Below the pieces are notes generated by a model. The model searched no databases. It was not told where the DNA came from and was given only the letters and a program-made list of their open reading frames with translations. From an uncultured Candidatus Melainabacteria bacterium (GTDB lineage: Bacteria; Cyanobacteriota; Vampirovibrionia; Gastranaerophilales; Gastranaerophilaceae): a stretch of DNA of 64,000 bases. The stretch spans positions 372,001 to 436,000 of the forward strand of contig CAKUZW010000002.1 of NCBI GenBank assembly GCA_934718135.1. The letters run 5' to 3'. This document shows positions 1-8,312 of the stretch, one piece after another. Numbering within the stretch: position 1 is the stretch's first letter; every line of letters begins with the position of its first letter. Position numbers and translations under genes: made by a program.

Positions 1-2
1 GC

Positions 3-755
3 AAATTAAACGCTAAAAATTTAGATTATATTTCATTGAGTAAACTTATCCCATCAGCCAAACGCCAACGAGTAAACAGACAAATGGTTTCTAATTTGTA
101 TGACAAAAATTTAAAATCTTATGCAAACTTTATCACCTCTCAATCAATAGAAACAATAAAAAAATCTATTAAAAATAATACAGTCATTAAAGCTGAAAAT
201 TCTCTTATATCTGAATTCAAATTGGACAAAACATCTTCATATATGATAATTTTCGGAGATAGTCCTAATTTCAACGGAATTTCTAATGTTGATAAAATTG
301 ACATAGTTAAAAGTTTTTCAAATATTTTGAGAGAAAAAAGATTAAAATGTTTGAACTTATTACCTATCATCTTTTTGATATATTTTGGAGTTTTGTCATT
401 GTGTTACAATCCGAAAAGAGCCCTAAAAATAATGGCAGGTCCAATAATTGGTGCAATGTTTTCTGTTTGTACAATATCAACCTTTGGAGTCCCGATAAAT
501 ATGTTTCACATATTATCAATTTTTCTGATTTTAGGTTTTAGTTTAGATTATTCTATCTTTATGTCAAATAAAGAAAAAGGCTCAATACAACCGGTATTTA
601 TCTCGTTTATATCAAGTTTTATCTCTTTTATGATGTTGTCCTTTACGAACTTCAAATTAATAAGTTCAATGGGAATGGTATTGTCAATCGGACTACTAAT
701 CTCATACATTTTTAGTATCTTGTTATTTTTTAAAGATGAAAAAACAAACATGTAA
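3..755 (+). CDS. MMPL/RND-type exporter, C-terminal part (5' end outside window)
   Basis: The reading frame is open from the window edge, so the start lies to the left. About 250 residues are visible: a soluble stretch, then a block of four or five hydrophobic helices and a short charged tail. The helix reading LGFSLDYSIFMSN matches the conserved glycine/Asp-Tyr helix of RND/MMPL transporters, best of the 'predicted exporter' COG4258 kind, which work in the inner membrane on lipid-linked products. The next two genes on the same strand (methyltransferase, LpxL-like acyltransferase) make the trio known from aryl-polyene and flexirubin loci. Export of a lipid-anchored polyene is therefore inferred, not shown. 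The family call is fairly safe; the substrate is not. Confidence 0.7.
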   Translation, partial: KLNAKNLDYISLSKLIPSAKRQRVNRQMVSNLYDKNLKSYANFITSQSIETIKKSIKNNTVIKAENSLISEFKLDKTSSYMIIFGDSPNFNGISNVDKIDIVKSFSNILREKRLKCLNLLPIIFLIYFGVLSLCYNPKRALKIMAGPIIGAMFSVCTISTFGVPINMFHILSIFLILGFSLDYSIFMSNKEKGSIQPVFISFISSFISFMMLSFTNFKLISSMGMVLSIGLLISYIFSILLFFKDEKTNM

Positions 756-782
756 CTATATTTTTCATGCTATAATTTCATC

Positions 783-1847
783 ATGGAAAAGACTCCTTAC
801 AGGCGAAAAACAAGAAAACACGAAACTATAAATTCATTAACCCAAGCACAAAAGATAATTTTTGCCCCAATGGTTTTCCAAGCAATTGGCACATTATTAG
901 ACTTAGGAATTCTAAAGTCTCTCGATGAAAATCCTAAAAGTGTGACCGAATTAATGAACACCCTAAACCTTGATGAATATACAGTTACAACGTTATTAGA
1001 AGTTGGGGCAGTTGCAGATGTCGTCTCTCAAAATAAAAACAATGAATTTTGTATAACTCAAATTGGTAAAACTTTTTTGTACGATAAAATGGCAATTGTA
1101 AATTTCAATTTTATTCGCCATTGTTGCTACCTTGGGGCATCAGAACTCACAAATTCTTTTAAAAATTCCAAACCTATGGGATTGAAAAAATTCTATAATA
1201 ATAGCGATAAAGTTTATCCTGTTTTACCAAAGATGTCTAAAGAATTTAAAGATGCTTGGTATTCATTTGACAATCATTACTCTGATAATTGTTTTGAAAT
1301 TGTACACAATATTATTATGCAAAAATCACCGGAAGCAATTTTTGATATCGGCGGGAATACAGGAAAATTTGAAAAAATTTACCTTAAAAAATCTCCAAAT
1401 ACAAAAATTACTATGCTTGATTTAAAAGAAAATATTGATATCGTTTCTCAAAATAAAGAACTTGAAGGTTGCAATTTTTATCCGATAAATGTTTTAGATA
1501 TAAATAACAAATTTCCGAAATTAACAGGTGCGGTATTGATGAGCCAATTTTTAGATTGTTTTTCAAAATCTGAAATCCAATCTATCCTTTCGCGTATCAA
1601 AAATGCCTCAAATAAAGGAACTTCTATTTTTATTTTAGAACCATTTACGGATAATCAAAATTTTGAAGGAGCCAAATATTCTCTTGTGAATACATCTCTA
1701 TATTTTACTTGTATTGCAAATGGAAATAGCAAAATATATACCAAAACCGAAATGCTCGAAATTATAAAAAATGTTGGGCTTGAAATTTGTAATATTTATG
1801 AAAATATTGGTGTAAATGATTATACATTGTTGGAGTGTATAGTCTAG
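783..1847 (+). CDS. SAM-dependent O-methyltransferase of the aryl-polyene cluster type
   Basis: A class I methyltransferase of 354 residues. The N-terminal ~90 residues look like a winged-helix dimerisation domain (FAPMVFQAIGTLLDLGIL). The Rossmann core has motif I as FDIGGNTGKF near residue 190, then LMSQFLDCFS and TSLYFTCIANGNSK. The last two strings resemble methyltransferases of aryl-polyene clusters, which methylate the aryl head group. A TATAAT hexamer ends 6 nt before the ATG and there is no Shine-Dalgarno site, so the gene may have its own leaderless transcript. Its stop overlaps the GTG of the acyltransferase gene (TAGTG), suggesting translational coupling. Enzyme class is secure; the pathway is inferred from motifs and neighbours. 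Confidence 0.75.
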   Translation: MEKTPYRRKTRKHETINSLTQAQKIIFAPMVFQAIGTLLDLGILKSLDENPKSVTELMNTLNLDEYTVTTLLEVGAVADVVSQNKNNEFCITQIGKTFLYDKMAIVNFNFIRHCCYLGASELTNSFKNSKPMGLKKFYNNSDKVYPVLPKMSKEFKDAWYSFDNHYSDNCFEIVHNIIMQKSPEAIFDIGGNTGKFEKIYLKKSPNTKITMLDLKENIDIVSQNKELEGCNFYPINVLDINNKFPKLTGAVLMSQFLDCFSKSEIQSILSRIKNASNKGTSIFILEPFTDNQNFEGAKYSLVNTSLYFTCIANGNSKIYTKTEMLEIIKNVGLEICNIYENIGVNDYTLLECIV

Positions 1848-2788
1848 TGCATAAAGATATTCGACTAAAAAATTGGTGGAGTAGAAAAGAAGTTTCTGCA
1901 GGGCGAAAACGATTAAAATTAACTTGGTGGATATACAAACATTTTGGAATATTTCCAATAAAAATCCTATCTTTTTTCTTGACTTGTGGAGCTTTTATTT
2001 TTGTAAAAGATATAAAAATTTATTCTAAAAAATATTTTAAAATCCTCTACAAATACACAAATAACCCTAAATATAAACCGACATATCTGAATTCATTCAA
2101 ACATATTTTATCGTACTCAAATTCTTTGGTTGATAAAATGCTAGCGTATAGCGATAATTATAAAAACATTAAATTTAATACCCCAAAAGATGCTGAGACA
2201 ATAAAAACTTTAATCCAAAATAAACAAGGGGCATTCTTCCTTACTAACCATATAGGTTCTATTGAAATGTTGCGAGCATTTATGGAATCCGGTTTTGTTC
2301 CAAAAGTCAAAATCAATGTTTTTTTACAACAAAGTCAATGTAAAATATTCAATGAATTTATAAATAGTATTTCAACACAGCAAAATTATATTGAAACATT
2401 TCCAGTGGAAGATATAAATATCGAAACCGCAATTGAAATAAAAGAAAGAATAAATAATGGCGAATTCGTATTTATGGCAGGAGACAGAATTTCTAAAAAC
2501 TCCCCTTCAAAAACTTACGAAACAAAATTTTTAGGGGAAATAATTCACTTACCGCTTGGAGCAATAAAATTTGCCCTGCTCTTAGATTGCCCTATATATT
2601 TGACAATTTGTCCAATCATAAAAAAAGATTACACAATGTTCTTAAAAAATATAGAATTAGAGGAAGATAAAAAATCTAATTTAGAAAAAATCAAACAAGA
2701 ATACTCCAAATATTTGGAATACTCTACTTTAAAATTTCCATATCAATTTTATAATTTCTATGACATTTTTGAAGAGTCCAACGTTTAA
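1847..2788 (+). CDS. LpxL/HtrB-like lysophospholipid acyltransferase family protein
   Basis: An acyltransferase of 313 residues from the GTG that overlaps the preceding stop. A GGAG sits about 11 nt upstream, so this start is preferred to a GTG four codons earlier. The N-terminal third is basic with a hydrophobic stretch, as in inner-membrane LPLAT proteins. The catalytic HX4E motif appears as NHIGSIEM near residue 135, followed by FMAGDRIS near 208 and a KFLG segment. LpxL relatives transfer an acyl chain to lipid A. In polyene loci a similar enzyme attaches the polyene to a lipid carrier, which fits the upstream methyltransferase and exporter. No lipid A genes are adjacent, so the polyene-type role is the better inference. 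Confidence 0.72.
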   Translation: MHKDIRLKNWWSRKEVSAGRKRLKLTWWIYKHFGIFPIKILSFFLTCGAFIFVKDIKIYSKKYFKILYKYTNNPKYKPTYLNSFKHILSYSNSLVDKMLAYSDNYKNIKFNTPKDAETIKTLIQNKQGAFFLTNHIGSIEMLRAFMESGFVPKVKINVFLQQSQCKIFNEFINSISTQQNYIETFPVEDINIETAIEIKERINNGEFVFMAGDRISKNSPSKTYETKFLGEIIHLPLGAIKFALLLDCPIYLTICPIIKKDYTMFLKNIELEEDKKSNLEKIKQEYSKYLEYSTLKFPYQFYNFYDIFEESNV

Positions 2789-2796
2789 TTATAATT

Positions 2797-3585
2797 CTAT
2801 TTCCATGGATAGCTTTTATCTATTTCCCAACCTGCACGTCTGATTTTTTCAGCACATGTTGTTCCTTGGTTAGCTGGATCTGGGTCGTTTGAACAATTCC
2901 AATTCACAACTCCTTGAGATTGGCTATATCCATAAGGGAATACACCTTTATCTTCAACTCTCATTAGAAAGAACACGTCTTTTCCGAATGTGTTTGGCCC
3001 TGAAGGTCCATTTATATCTACCCAAACCCAATTTGACGGAATATCAAATTTTCCTGTTGTTGCTGACCAATTAGATGTGAATATTATATAAAAATAACCA
3101 TCAATCGTTGATATTCCAATTCTAGAATTTGGCACAAACGCATTCGAGCCTTGTACAGCCCCCATTGGGGTTAAAAATGGAGTTGAACTTTTATATCCGC
3201 AATCTGAATATGTATCACAAATATTAGTTATTTTCAGATAAGGAGCCCAATACGTTTTTATATAATTTTCTGTTCCCATATTATAAGCTTCTTCAGGTGC
3301 TGGATCGCCTAAGTCATCAAAAGACTGCTTATATGCCTGATTGAACACAGAAATAGCTCTTTGTAACTTTGTAACCGTAACTTTCTTTTGGTGATTGGTA
3401 ATTAACGTAGGAATTGTCATCGCTGCAACAATTCCGATTACACCAAGTGTGATTAATACCTCTGCCAAAGTAAACGCAAGTTTCACCTTTGTTGGTGGCA
3501 AATCTACGTGCGTAGCACCTTCTGCTAAAGTAAAACCTAACTTCGCCTTTATTTGCATCTTTTTCAAATCAGATATTTTATTCAT
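2797..3585 (-). CDS. Type IV prepilin-like protein with duplicated FTLAE leader motif
   Basis: A 262-residue prepilin. A long N-terminal helix begins FTLAEVLITLG and continues into VAAMTIPTL, with Glu at mature position 5, followed by a globular domain with Cys pairs (ICDTYSDCGYKS, then two Cys near the end) and the terminus CAEKIRRAGWEIDKSYPWK. Four other genes in the window share this architecture. The start ATG has GAGGGA 5 nt upstream. Oddly, the leader holds an extra FTLAE copy (KLGFTLAEGATHV) about 22 residues before the real one, so there are two candidate prepilin-peptidase sites. The residue before the second Phe is Ala, not Gly. Its promoter carries a palindromic operator and a divergent XRE gene. 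It could serve a pilus or a type II secretion fibre. Confidence 0.88.
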   Translation of the reverse strand: MNKISDLKKMQIKAKLGFTLAEGATHVDLPPTKVKLAFTLAEVLITLGVIGIVAAMTIPTLITNHQKKVTVTKLQRAISVFNQAYKQSFDDLGDPAPEEAYNMGTENYIKTYWAPYLKITNICDTYSDCGYKSSTPFLTPMGAVQGSNAFVPNSRIGISTIDGYFYIIFTSNWSATTGKFDIPSNWVWVDINGPSGPNTFGKDVFFLMRVEDKGVFPYGYSQSQGVVNWNCSNDPDPANQGTTCAEKIRRAGWEIDKSYPWK

Positions 3586-3616
3586 TTGTCCCTCTTATAT
3601 TTTAAAATCTACATAT

Positions 3617-3689
3617 TGTTTATTACAATATATACATTGTAATAAACATATAATATATTGTAGAATAAAATTTGTCAAATTACTAAAAT
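3617..3689. promoter_or_regulatory. Divergent promoters with 32-bp palindromic operator (prepilin / XRE)
   Basis: On the minus strand TTGACA (3673-3678), a 17-bp spacer and TATTAT (3650-3655) form a strong promoter for the prepilin gene. Directly downstream, over the expected start point, lies a perfect inverted repeat: TGTTTATTACAAT (3617-3629), 6-bp centre, ATTGTAATAAACA (3636-3648). On the plus strand TAAAAT (3684-3689) ends 6 nt before the XRE ATG. The layout suggests that the XRE protein represses the prepilin gene. Confidence 0.75.
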
Positions 3690-3695
3690 TTTTCT

Positions 3696-3941
3696 ATGGA
3701 TAAAAAAGAAATTTTAAAGGAATTTGGCAGAAATTTAAAAGCCGAACGAAACAGAGCCGGACTATCACAAGAACAATTAGCCGAAAAAATTGGGGTATCT
3801 TATGGGCAAGTTGTTGGAACTATTGAAAGGGGCGAAACAAATACCTCTTTAACTGTCATTGTTGCAATAATGAATGCTTTAGATTTAGATTTTGACACAT
3901 TATTTAATTTAAATAAATTTAATAAAAAAAGACAGAGTTAA
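3696..3941 (+). CDS. XRE-family HTH transcriptional regulator
   Basis: An 81-residue protein that is almost entirely one XRE/Cro-type helix-turn-helix domain (residues ~8-65): LKAERNRAGLSQEQLAEKIGVS, with the recognition helix in the following VSYGQVVGTIERGE. The family binds DNA as dimers at palindromes, and one lies 48 bp upstream on the divergent prepilin promoter. There is no Shine-Dalgarno; a -10-like TAAAAT ends 6 nt before the ATG, so the message is probably leaderless. The same arrangement, a small regulator facing a prepilin, occurs at four other places here. Role as local repressor or switch of the prepilin is inferred. Confidence 0.85.
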   Translation: MDKKEILKEFGRNLKAERNRAGLSQEQLAEKIGVSYGQVVGTIERGETNTSLTVIVAIMNALDLDFDTLFNLNKFNKKRQS

Positions 3942-3960
3942 AAATAACCCTGCCTTTTTA
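3931..3960 (+). terminator. Rho-independent terminator after XRE gene
   Basis: CAGAGTTA pairs with TAACCCTG (one mismatch) around an AAA loop and is followed by a short T run. It lies between convergent genes (XRE and rpsR). Confidence 0.6.
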
Positions 3961-3982
3961 TAAGCTTTATACAAACTTTTTA

Positions 3983-4210
3983 CTAGTCGAATACATAGCT
4001 AATAATAGCTGCTTCTCTAGCTTTTTTGATAGCTTTAGCAATCATTCTTTGGTGAGCAGCACAGTTTCCTGTAATTCTTCTAGGAATGATTTTACCAGCT
4101 TCTGTTAAGTATCTTTTCAATTTTGCAGCATCTTTGTAATCAATTGATGTAACTTTATCAGCACACAAGCTGCAATTTTTTCTTTTTTTCTTATCGTCTT
4201 GTCTTGCCAT
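3983..4210 (-). CDS. rpsR: 30S ribosomal protein S18
   Basis: A 75-residue S18 of normal length that binds the 30S platform with S6. The core KLKRYLTEAGKIIPRRITGN and the C-terminal HQRMIAKAIKKARE are diagnostic. It keeps the CxxC pair (NCSLC) and a third Cys before AAH, indicating the zinc-binding form of S18. It ends the common bacterial rpsF-ssb-rpsR operon, and the order is intact here. Confidence 0.96.
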   Translation of the reverse strand: MARQDDKKKRKNCSLCADKVTSIDYKDAAKLKRYLTEAGKIIPRRITGNCAAHQRMIAKAIKKAREAAIISYVFD

Positions 4211-4267
4211 TTTTTCTAATTTGCCTTTCTAGCCTTATATTATTTTCTACTTAATTTTGTATTTTGT

Positions 4268-4687
4268 TTAGAATGGAACTTCTTCATCGTCCATCAAAAC
4301 ATCTGTATTAGCATCAGGTGAAGACGAGTCCATATCTCCAAATGTTAAGATATCACCTTCTTCATTTGAAGAAGCAGAACCTGATGAAGAGCTTCCGCCC
4401 ATAAGTTCAATTGTAGCAGCTTCGATTTCGAAAACTCTTTTTTCTGTTCCGTCATCCATTTTGCTGATACCGTTCTGTAATCTTCCTTCAACCAAAACTT
4501 TTTGATTTTTAGAAAGTGAAGAAACAACTTCTTCTAATGATTGTCTTTTAGATATAACTCTCACCAAGATTTCATCATTAGTTCCGATATTCATAACAAA
4601 AGATGAAACCGCAACATTGTTTGATGTAAAACCTGTTTTTGGTGCTTTATAAACTATACCTGTAACTACTGCTTTTGCTAATGACAT
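4268..4687 (-). CDS. ssb: Single-stranded DNA-binding protein
   Basis: A 139-residue SSB: an N-terminal OB fold (residues 1-100, with the GRLQNG strand), a flexible Ser/Gly-rich linker (GGSSSSGSASS), and the acidic tail DDEEVPF that recruits replication and repair partners. It is somewhat shorter than E. coli SSB. It lies between rpsF and rpsR, the classical arrangement, and is probably co-transcribed with them. Confidence 0.93.
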   Translation of the reverse strand: MSLAKAVVTGIVYKAPKTGFTSNNVAVSSFVMNIGTNDEILVRVISKRQSLEEVVSSLSKNQKVLVEGRLQNGISKMDDGTEKRVFEIEAATIELMGGSSSSGSASSNEEGDILTFGDMDSSSPDANTDVLMDDEEVPF

Positions 4688-4709
4688 TTTTTATTTCCTA
4701 TAAATCTAA

Positions 4710-5009
4710 CTAAACTGAAGCTTTTTCAGCTACTTCCATAAACATTGTTCTAAGAATGTTGTCATTTAATCTCAATTGTCTTTTGAATTCAGCAACTTTA
4801 TCAGCAGGTAAAGCCAAAACTGTTGTAGAGAAGAAACCATCTCTAAAGTTTTGAATTTCATAAGCTAATTTTTTTCTTCCTGCTTTGTCTGTAGATTCAA
4901 CTTTTCCACCGAAATCAACGATGATTGAGTCGATTTTTTCGATTAATTTATCAACTTCTTCAGCGTCTAAATTTGGTTTGAATATAGTCATTAATTCGTA
5001 AGTTTTCAT
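4710..5009 (-). CDS. rpsF: 30S ribosomal protein S6
   Basis: A 99-residue S6, first gene of the rpsF-ssb-rpsR operon. It begins YELMTIFKPNLD and contains GRKKLAYEIQNFRDGFFSTTVL, the RNA- and S18-facing strand set of the family. It has a good ribosome-binding site (GGAGACACAAT before the ATG). S6 forms a dimer with S18 on the 30S platform, and in many bacteria this pair feeds back on its own mRNA; no such structure was identified here. Confidence 0.95.
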   Translation of the reverse strand: MKTYELMTIFKPNLDAEEVDKLIEKIDSIIVDFGGKVESTDKAGRKKLAYEIQNFRDGFFSTTVLALPADKVAEFKRQLRLNDNILRTMFMEVAEKASV

Positions 5010-5077
5010 TTTATTGTGTCTCCTTTTACTATTTTCCTATGATGTATGCTCCAATTCTACCATGAAAATAGAAAATT

Positions 5078-5914
5078 TTACAACATGTACTCTGCGTTAA
5101 AACTGTAATTTGCAGGTCCGATTAGGAAAATATTTTGGTTTGGATTTTCCTTAGTTCCGCTCCATTCAACATTTACAGCTCCACCAAGCAGATTAACTTT
5201 GACTTTATTTTCTGTTAAGTTATTTAAAACACAAGCAACTACACTTGCACAAGCTCCTGTTCCGCAAGCTAAAGTTATTCCGCAGCCTCTTTCATATACT
5301 CGCATTTCAATTTCATTTTTTGAAAGAACTTTAACAAATTCTGTATTTGTTTTTTCAGGGAAATATGGATGAACTTCCATATCCGGACCGTAATTTTTTG
5401 CTAAATAAAGAGTATCTTCATCTGTAAAAATCACGCAATGCGGATTTCCCATTGAAACAGGCGTAATTTTGAATTCCTTGTCTTTTACATGGACAGTTCT
5501 TTCCCCTTTAAACGGAATTTTATTATCTTCTAAAATCGGAGTTCCCATATTAACTTTAATTTGTCCGTTATCTAAGATTTCAGGCTTAATAATTCTGGCT
5601 AAAGTTTTAACACTGAAACATTTTTTATCCACTAGTTTGTTGTCATACACATACTTTGCAAAGCATCTCATCCCATTTCCGCACATCTGAGCAGTTGTCC
5701 CGTCAGAATTGTAAAAATACCATGCAATATCTGTTTCGCCATTTGGTTTTATATCAGGAATAATCATTCCGTCTGCACCAACGCCAAAATGTCTGTCGCA
5801 AAGTTTTTTTGCTAAGTCGCTCATTGTCATTCCTGATTTTTCATATTCCGAATAATCTAAGACAACAAAATCGTTTCCGCAACCTTGCATTTTTGTTATT
5901 TTAATATTTGTCAT
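5078..5914 (-). CDS. dapF: Diaminopimelate epimerase
   Basis: A 278-residue cofactor-free racemase that converts LL- to meso-diaminopimelate for lysine and peptidoglycan synthesis. Both catalytic cysteines sit in their signature contexts: AQMCGNGMRCFAKY near residue 78 and ITLACGTGACASVVA near 220. The N-terminus GCGNDFVVLDY is typical and the length is normal. It lies just upstream of the rpsF operon on the same strand and downstream of the HPP-like gene, with gaps of about 60 bp. A DAP pathway fits a Gram-negative-type wall. Confidence 0.95.
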   Translation of the reverse strand: MTNIKITKMQGCGNDFVVLDYSEYEKSGMTMSDLAKKLCDRHFGVGADGMIIPDIKPNGETDIAWYFYNSDGTTAQMCGNGMRCFAKYVYDNKLVDKKCFSVKTLARIIKPEILDNGQIKVNMGTPILEDNKIPFKGERTVHVKDKEFKITPVSMGNPHCVIFTDEDTLYLAKNYGPDMEVHPYFPEKTNTEFVKVLSKNEIEMRVYERGCGITLACGTGACASVVACVLNNLTENKVKVNLLGGAVNVEWSGTKENPNQNIFLIGPANYSFNAEYML

Positions 5915-5972
5915 AATTTCTACCTCTTTTTTGTTGATTATAATTCAATTTATATTTTATATCAATTTAATT

Positions 5973-6899
5973 TTAATCTCTAAATAATAGTTTTGCCGTA
6001 AAAATCAAAACAGTAGCACCGATACAAACCTCAACAGGGAGCGATAATAAATATTGAGTTTTCAATATCATAGGGATTAAAAGAATTGCACCTGCCGGTG
6101 GGAAAAGTGTTTTAACCCTATCAAAGGTTACAAATAAAACGCAACATGCCAGTGTTGCACAGATTGACAATGGAAGATGCAAATACAAATTCAAAACTTC
6201 TCTAAGCATACACCCTGTAAAAGAAGCTAACGTCATAAGCCCTATGATGTGGAAAGGTTTATTCCGCATTGGACTTTTAGGGTTTGCAAATTCCGCGAAA
6301 GTAACAATTAGCGGAGGAGCTAAAAAATATATTTGATGACTTTTGAATGGAATTAGAGCAATAATTCCAAATACAACAAGTAATTTTGCCCACTTTATCA
6401 CCTGATATTTCAAATCAAAAACACATGGAATATATTCATTTTTAGGTTTTAGATGATTTTTCTCCATTAACCATTGAGCAGCGATTATAATAAATGCCAT
6501 AATTGTTACGGATATCGGATAAACCCAACTCTTTGTACCCAAATAAACCGGTAAAATACAAGCAGAAATTATTGGGATTAGAGTTGTTTTTGTCAAAGTT
6601 AAAATAAATCCTGTAAATGCAAAACATAAACCTGTTTGAAAAATTAAAGGAATAGGCAAATATTTAGTAACCAACATTCCAAATAAGGATGCGATAGATA
6701 CAAGGAAAAACATTTTGCGTTTGTTACACATCCACGGTTGCTGTTCGGAAATCCACGCACCAATAGTCAAGGCACAAATTTCCGGAAAAATAATTTCTCT
6801 TTCTCCTGAAATTTCGGCTATCAAAATCATTACAACAGCCATTATTACAGCAAAAATGTATCGCTCTATCCTAATTCGTTTTAATATTTCGACTTTCAT
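5973..6899 (-). CDS. HPP-family-like polytopic membrane protein
   Basis: A 308-residue inner-membrane protein with about ten hydrophobic segments and a short basic loop in the middle (EKNHLKPKNE). The C-terminal half has an LFPPAGAILL segment like the HPPAGA motif of the HPP family, and FAEFANPKSPMRNKP resembles its conserved loop. Some HPP proteins move nitrite, but most are uncharacterised, so no substrate is proposed. The two halves are similar in layout, suggesting an internal repeat. TATAAT lies 9 nt before the ATG with AAGGA in between, and the promoter is divergent from deoC. Confidence 0.6.
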   Translation of the reverse strand: MKVEILKRIRIERYIFAVIMAVVMILIAEISGEREIIFPEICALTIGAWISEQQPWMCNKRKMFFLVSIASLFGMLVTKYLPIPLIFQTGLCFAFTGFILTLTKTTLIPIISACILPVYLGTKSWVYPISVTIMAFIIIAAQWLMEKNHLKPKNEYIPCVFDLKYQVIKWAKLLVVFGIIALIPFKSHQIYFLAPPLIVTFAEFANPKSPMRNKPFHIIGLMTLASFTGCMLREVLNLYLHLPLSICATLACCVLFVTFDRVKTLFPPAGAILLIPMILKTQYLLSLPVEVCIGATVLIFTAKLLFRD

Positions 6900-6908
6900 T
6901 CCTTAAGT

Positions 6909-6939
6909 ATTATACAATAGACAAACCATGTGGTATAAT
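6909..6939. promoter_or_regulatory. Divergent promoter region, HPP-like gene / deoC
   Basis: TATAAT at 6934-6939 reads toward deoC, with a weak -35 TATACA (6911-6916) 17 bp upstream. On the other strand TATAAT (6909-6914) reads toward the HPP-like gene. Confidence 0.55.
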
Positions 6940-6982
6940 CAGGATGTGGAATTGTTCCGTATTGATAGAGGAGAGAAAACCT

Positions 6983-7636
6983 ATGGAAAACTTAAATAAA
7001 TACATTGAACATACTTTGCTAAAACAAGATGCAACAAAAAATGATTTGATAAAACTTTTTGAAGAAGCTAAATCTCACAACTTTTTGGGAGTTTGCATAA
7101 ACCCATGCTATGTAAAAATGGCTAAAGAATATTTAAAAGAAACAGATGTCAAAGTTGTTACGGTTATCGGTTTCCCACTAGGTGCAAATACAACAGAAAC
7201 AAAGATTTTTGAAACAATTCAAGCAATAAAAGACGGTGCTGATGAAATTGATATGGTTATAAATGATACAAAAGTTAAAGACCATGAAACAGACTATATT
7301 GTTGAAGAAATCAGACTAATCAAATCAGCTTGTGGCGGACACAATTTGAAAGTTATTTTAGAAACTGATTTGTTAACAAAAGATGAAATTAAATATGCAT
7401 GTGAATGTGCAATAAAAGGCGGAGCAGATTTTGTTAAGACTTCAACCGGATTTGTAAAAGGTGGAGTTGGTGCAAAAGTTGAAGATGTTAAACTTATGTA
7501 CAACACTGTAAAAGATGCCGGATTGCAAGTTAAAGCATCAGGCGGAATTCGAGACAAAGAAAAAGCTCTTGAAATGATTAAAGCAGGTGCCGTTCGACTT
7601 GGCACAAGTTCAGGCGTTAAAATCGTTGGGGCTTAA
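6983..7636 (+). CDS. deoC: Deoxyribose-phosphate aldolase
   Basis: A 217-residue class I aldolase that splits 2-deoxyribose 5-phosphate into glyceraldehyde 3-phosphate and acetaldehyde. The Schiff-base lysine is in DFVKTSTGF, the second active-site lysine in LQVKASGGIRD, and the phosphate grip is GAVRLGTSSG. The ATG used here has AGAGGAGAG 9 nt upstream; an earlier in-frame ATG precedes that site and is rejected. Together with tdk elsewhere in the window it indicates deoxynucleoside salvage. Confidence 0.95.
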   Translation: MENLNKYIEHTLLKQDATKNDLIKLFEEAKSHNFLGVCINPCYVKMAKEYLKETDVKVVTVIGFPLGANTTETKIFETIQAIKDGADEIDMVINDTKVKDHETDYIVEEIRLIKSACGGHNLKVILETDLLTKDEIKYACECAIKGGADFVKTSTGFVKGGVGAKVEDVKLMYNTVKDAGLQVKASGGIRDKEKALEMIKAGAVRLGTSSGVKIVGA

Positions 7637-7741
7637 AATTAAATATTAACAAATGTAAAATATTTCACGACTACTGCAATTTGAATAAATAAAAATACTT
7701 TATATAAGTGTAGGTTTTAGTGTGAAAGGTTTACATTTGTC

Positions 7742-8311
7742 ATGTATAGTGGTGTAGCAACAGGAATATTTGCATATAGAAATGCTAATAAAACTGCAAA
7801 CGAAAACATAGGAAGACTTCCTGTGACCGTTGCTCAAAGTGCTGCTGTTTTAAAAGCAGGTGCTCAATATGACAATGCCGTATCAAAACAAGCCAAAGTT
7901 GTTTTGAATACATTGGATGAAGTTGCAAAAACCGATAAAGTTTTCAGAGGTTTAACAAAAGTTGTAAAATTTGCAGAAAACAATGTTAACCCATTGATTG
8001 TTGCATCTAGTGGTTTGAATGTTTTAACCGCAGATAAAAAAGACAGAAAGAAAACTTTAATTTCAGAATCAGGATGTTTAGCCGGTATGTTTATCGGTGA
8101 AGGTTGGATGAAGAAAAACCTTGACGGTATTCTAGCTAAATTACCGGTAAATAAAAAATGGATTCCAATTATAAAAGGGGTAACTTTTGTAATCGGTTCA
8201 ATTTCAGCATCTACTTTAGGTCAAAAAATAGGAGAAAAAGTTGCCGACAACTGGGACAAACCGTTAACAGATAATAATCTTCCTCATCAAAAAATTAACT
8301 ACAAAGCTTAA
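7742..8311 (+). CDS. Hypothetical protein with amphipathic/hydrophobic helices
   Basis: A 189-residue protein without a recognised domain. It has no cleavable signal peptide, but hydrophobic or glycine-rich helices lie near residues 95-125 (VNPLIVASSGLNVL, then ESGCLAGMFIGEGWM) and 143-162 (GVTFVIGSISASTLG), so it may touch or span the membrane. The region between is Lys/Ala-rich. An AAAGG lies about 12 nt before the ATG; the frame is closed upstream. It ends 1 bp before the convergent sigma-factor gene. Coding is likely from the even composition; function unknown. Confidence 0.6.
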   Translation: MYSGVATGIFAYRNANKTANENIGRLPVTVAQSAAVLKAGAQYDNAVSKQAKVVLNTLDEVAKTDKVFRGLTKVVKFAENNVNPLIVASSGLNVLTADKKDRKKTLISESGCLAGMFIGEGWMKKNLDGILAKLPVNKKWIPIIKGVTFVIGSISASTLGQKIGEKVADNWDKPLTDNNLPHQKINYKA

Positions 8312-8312
8312 A

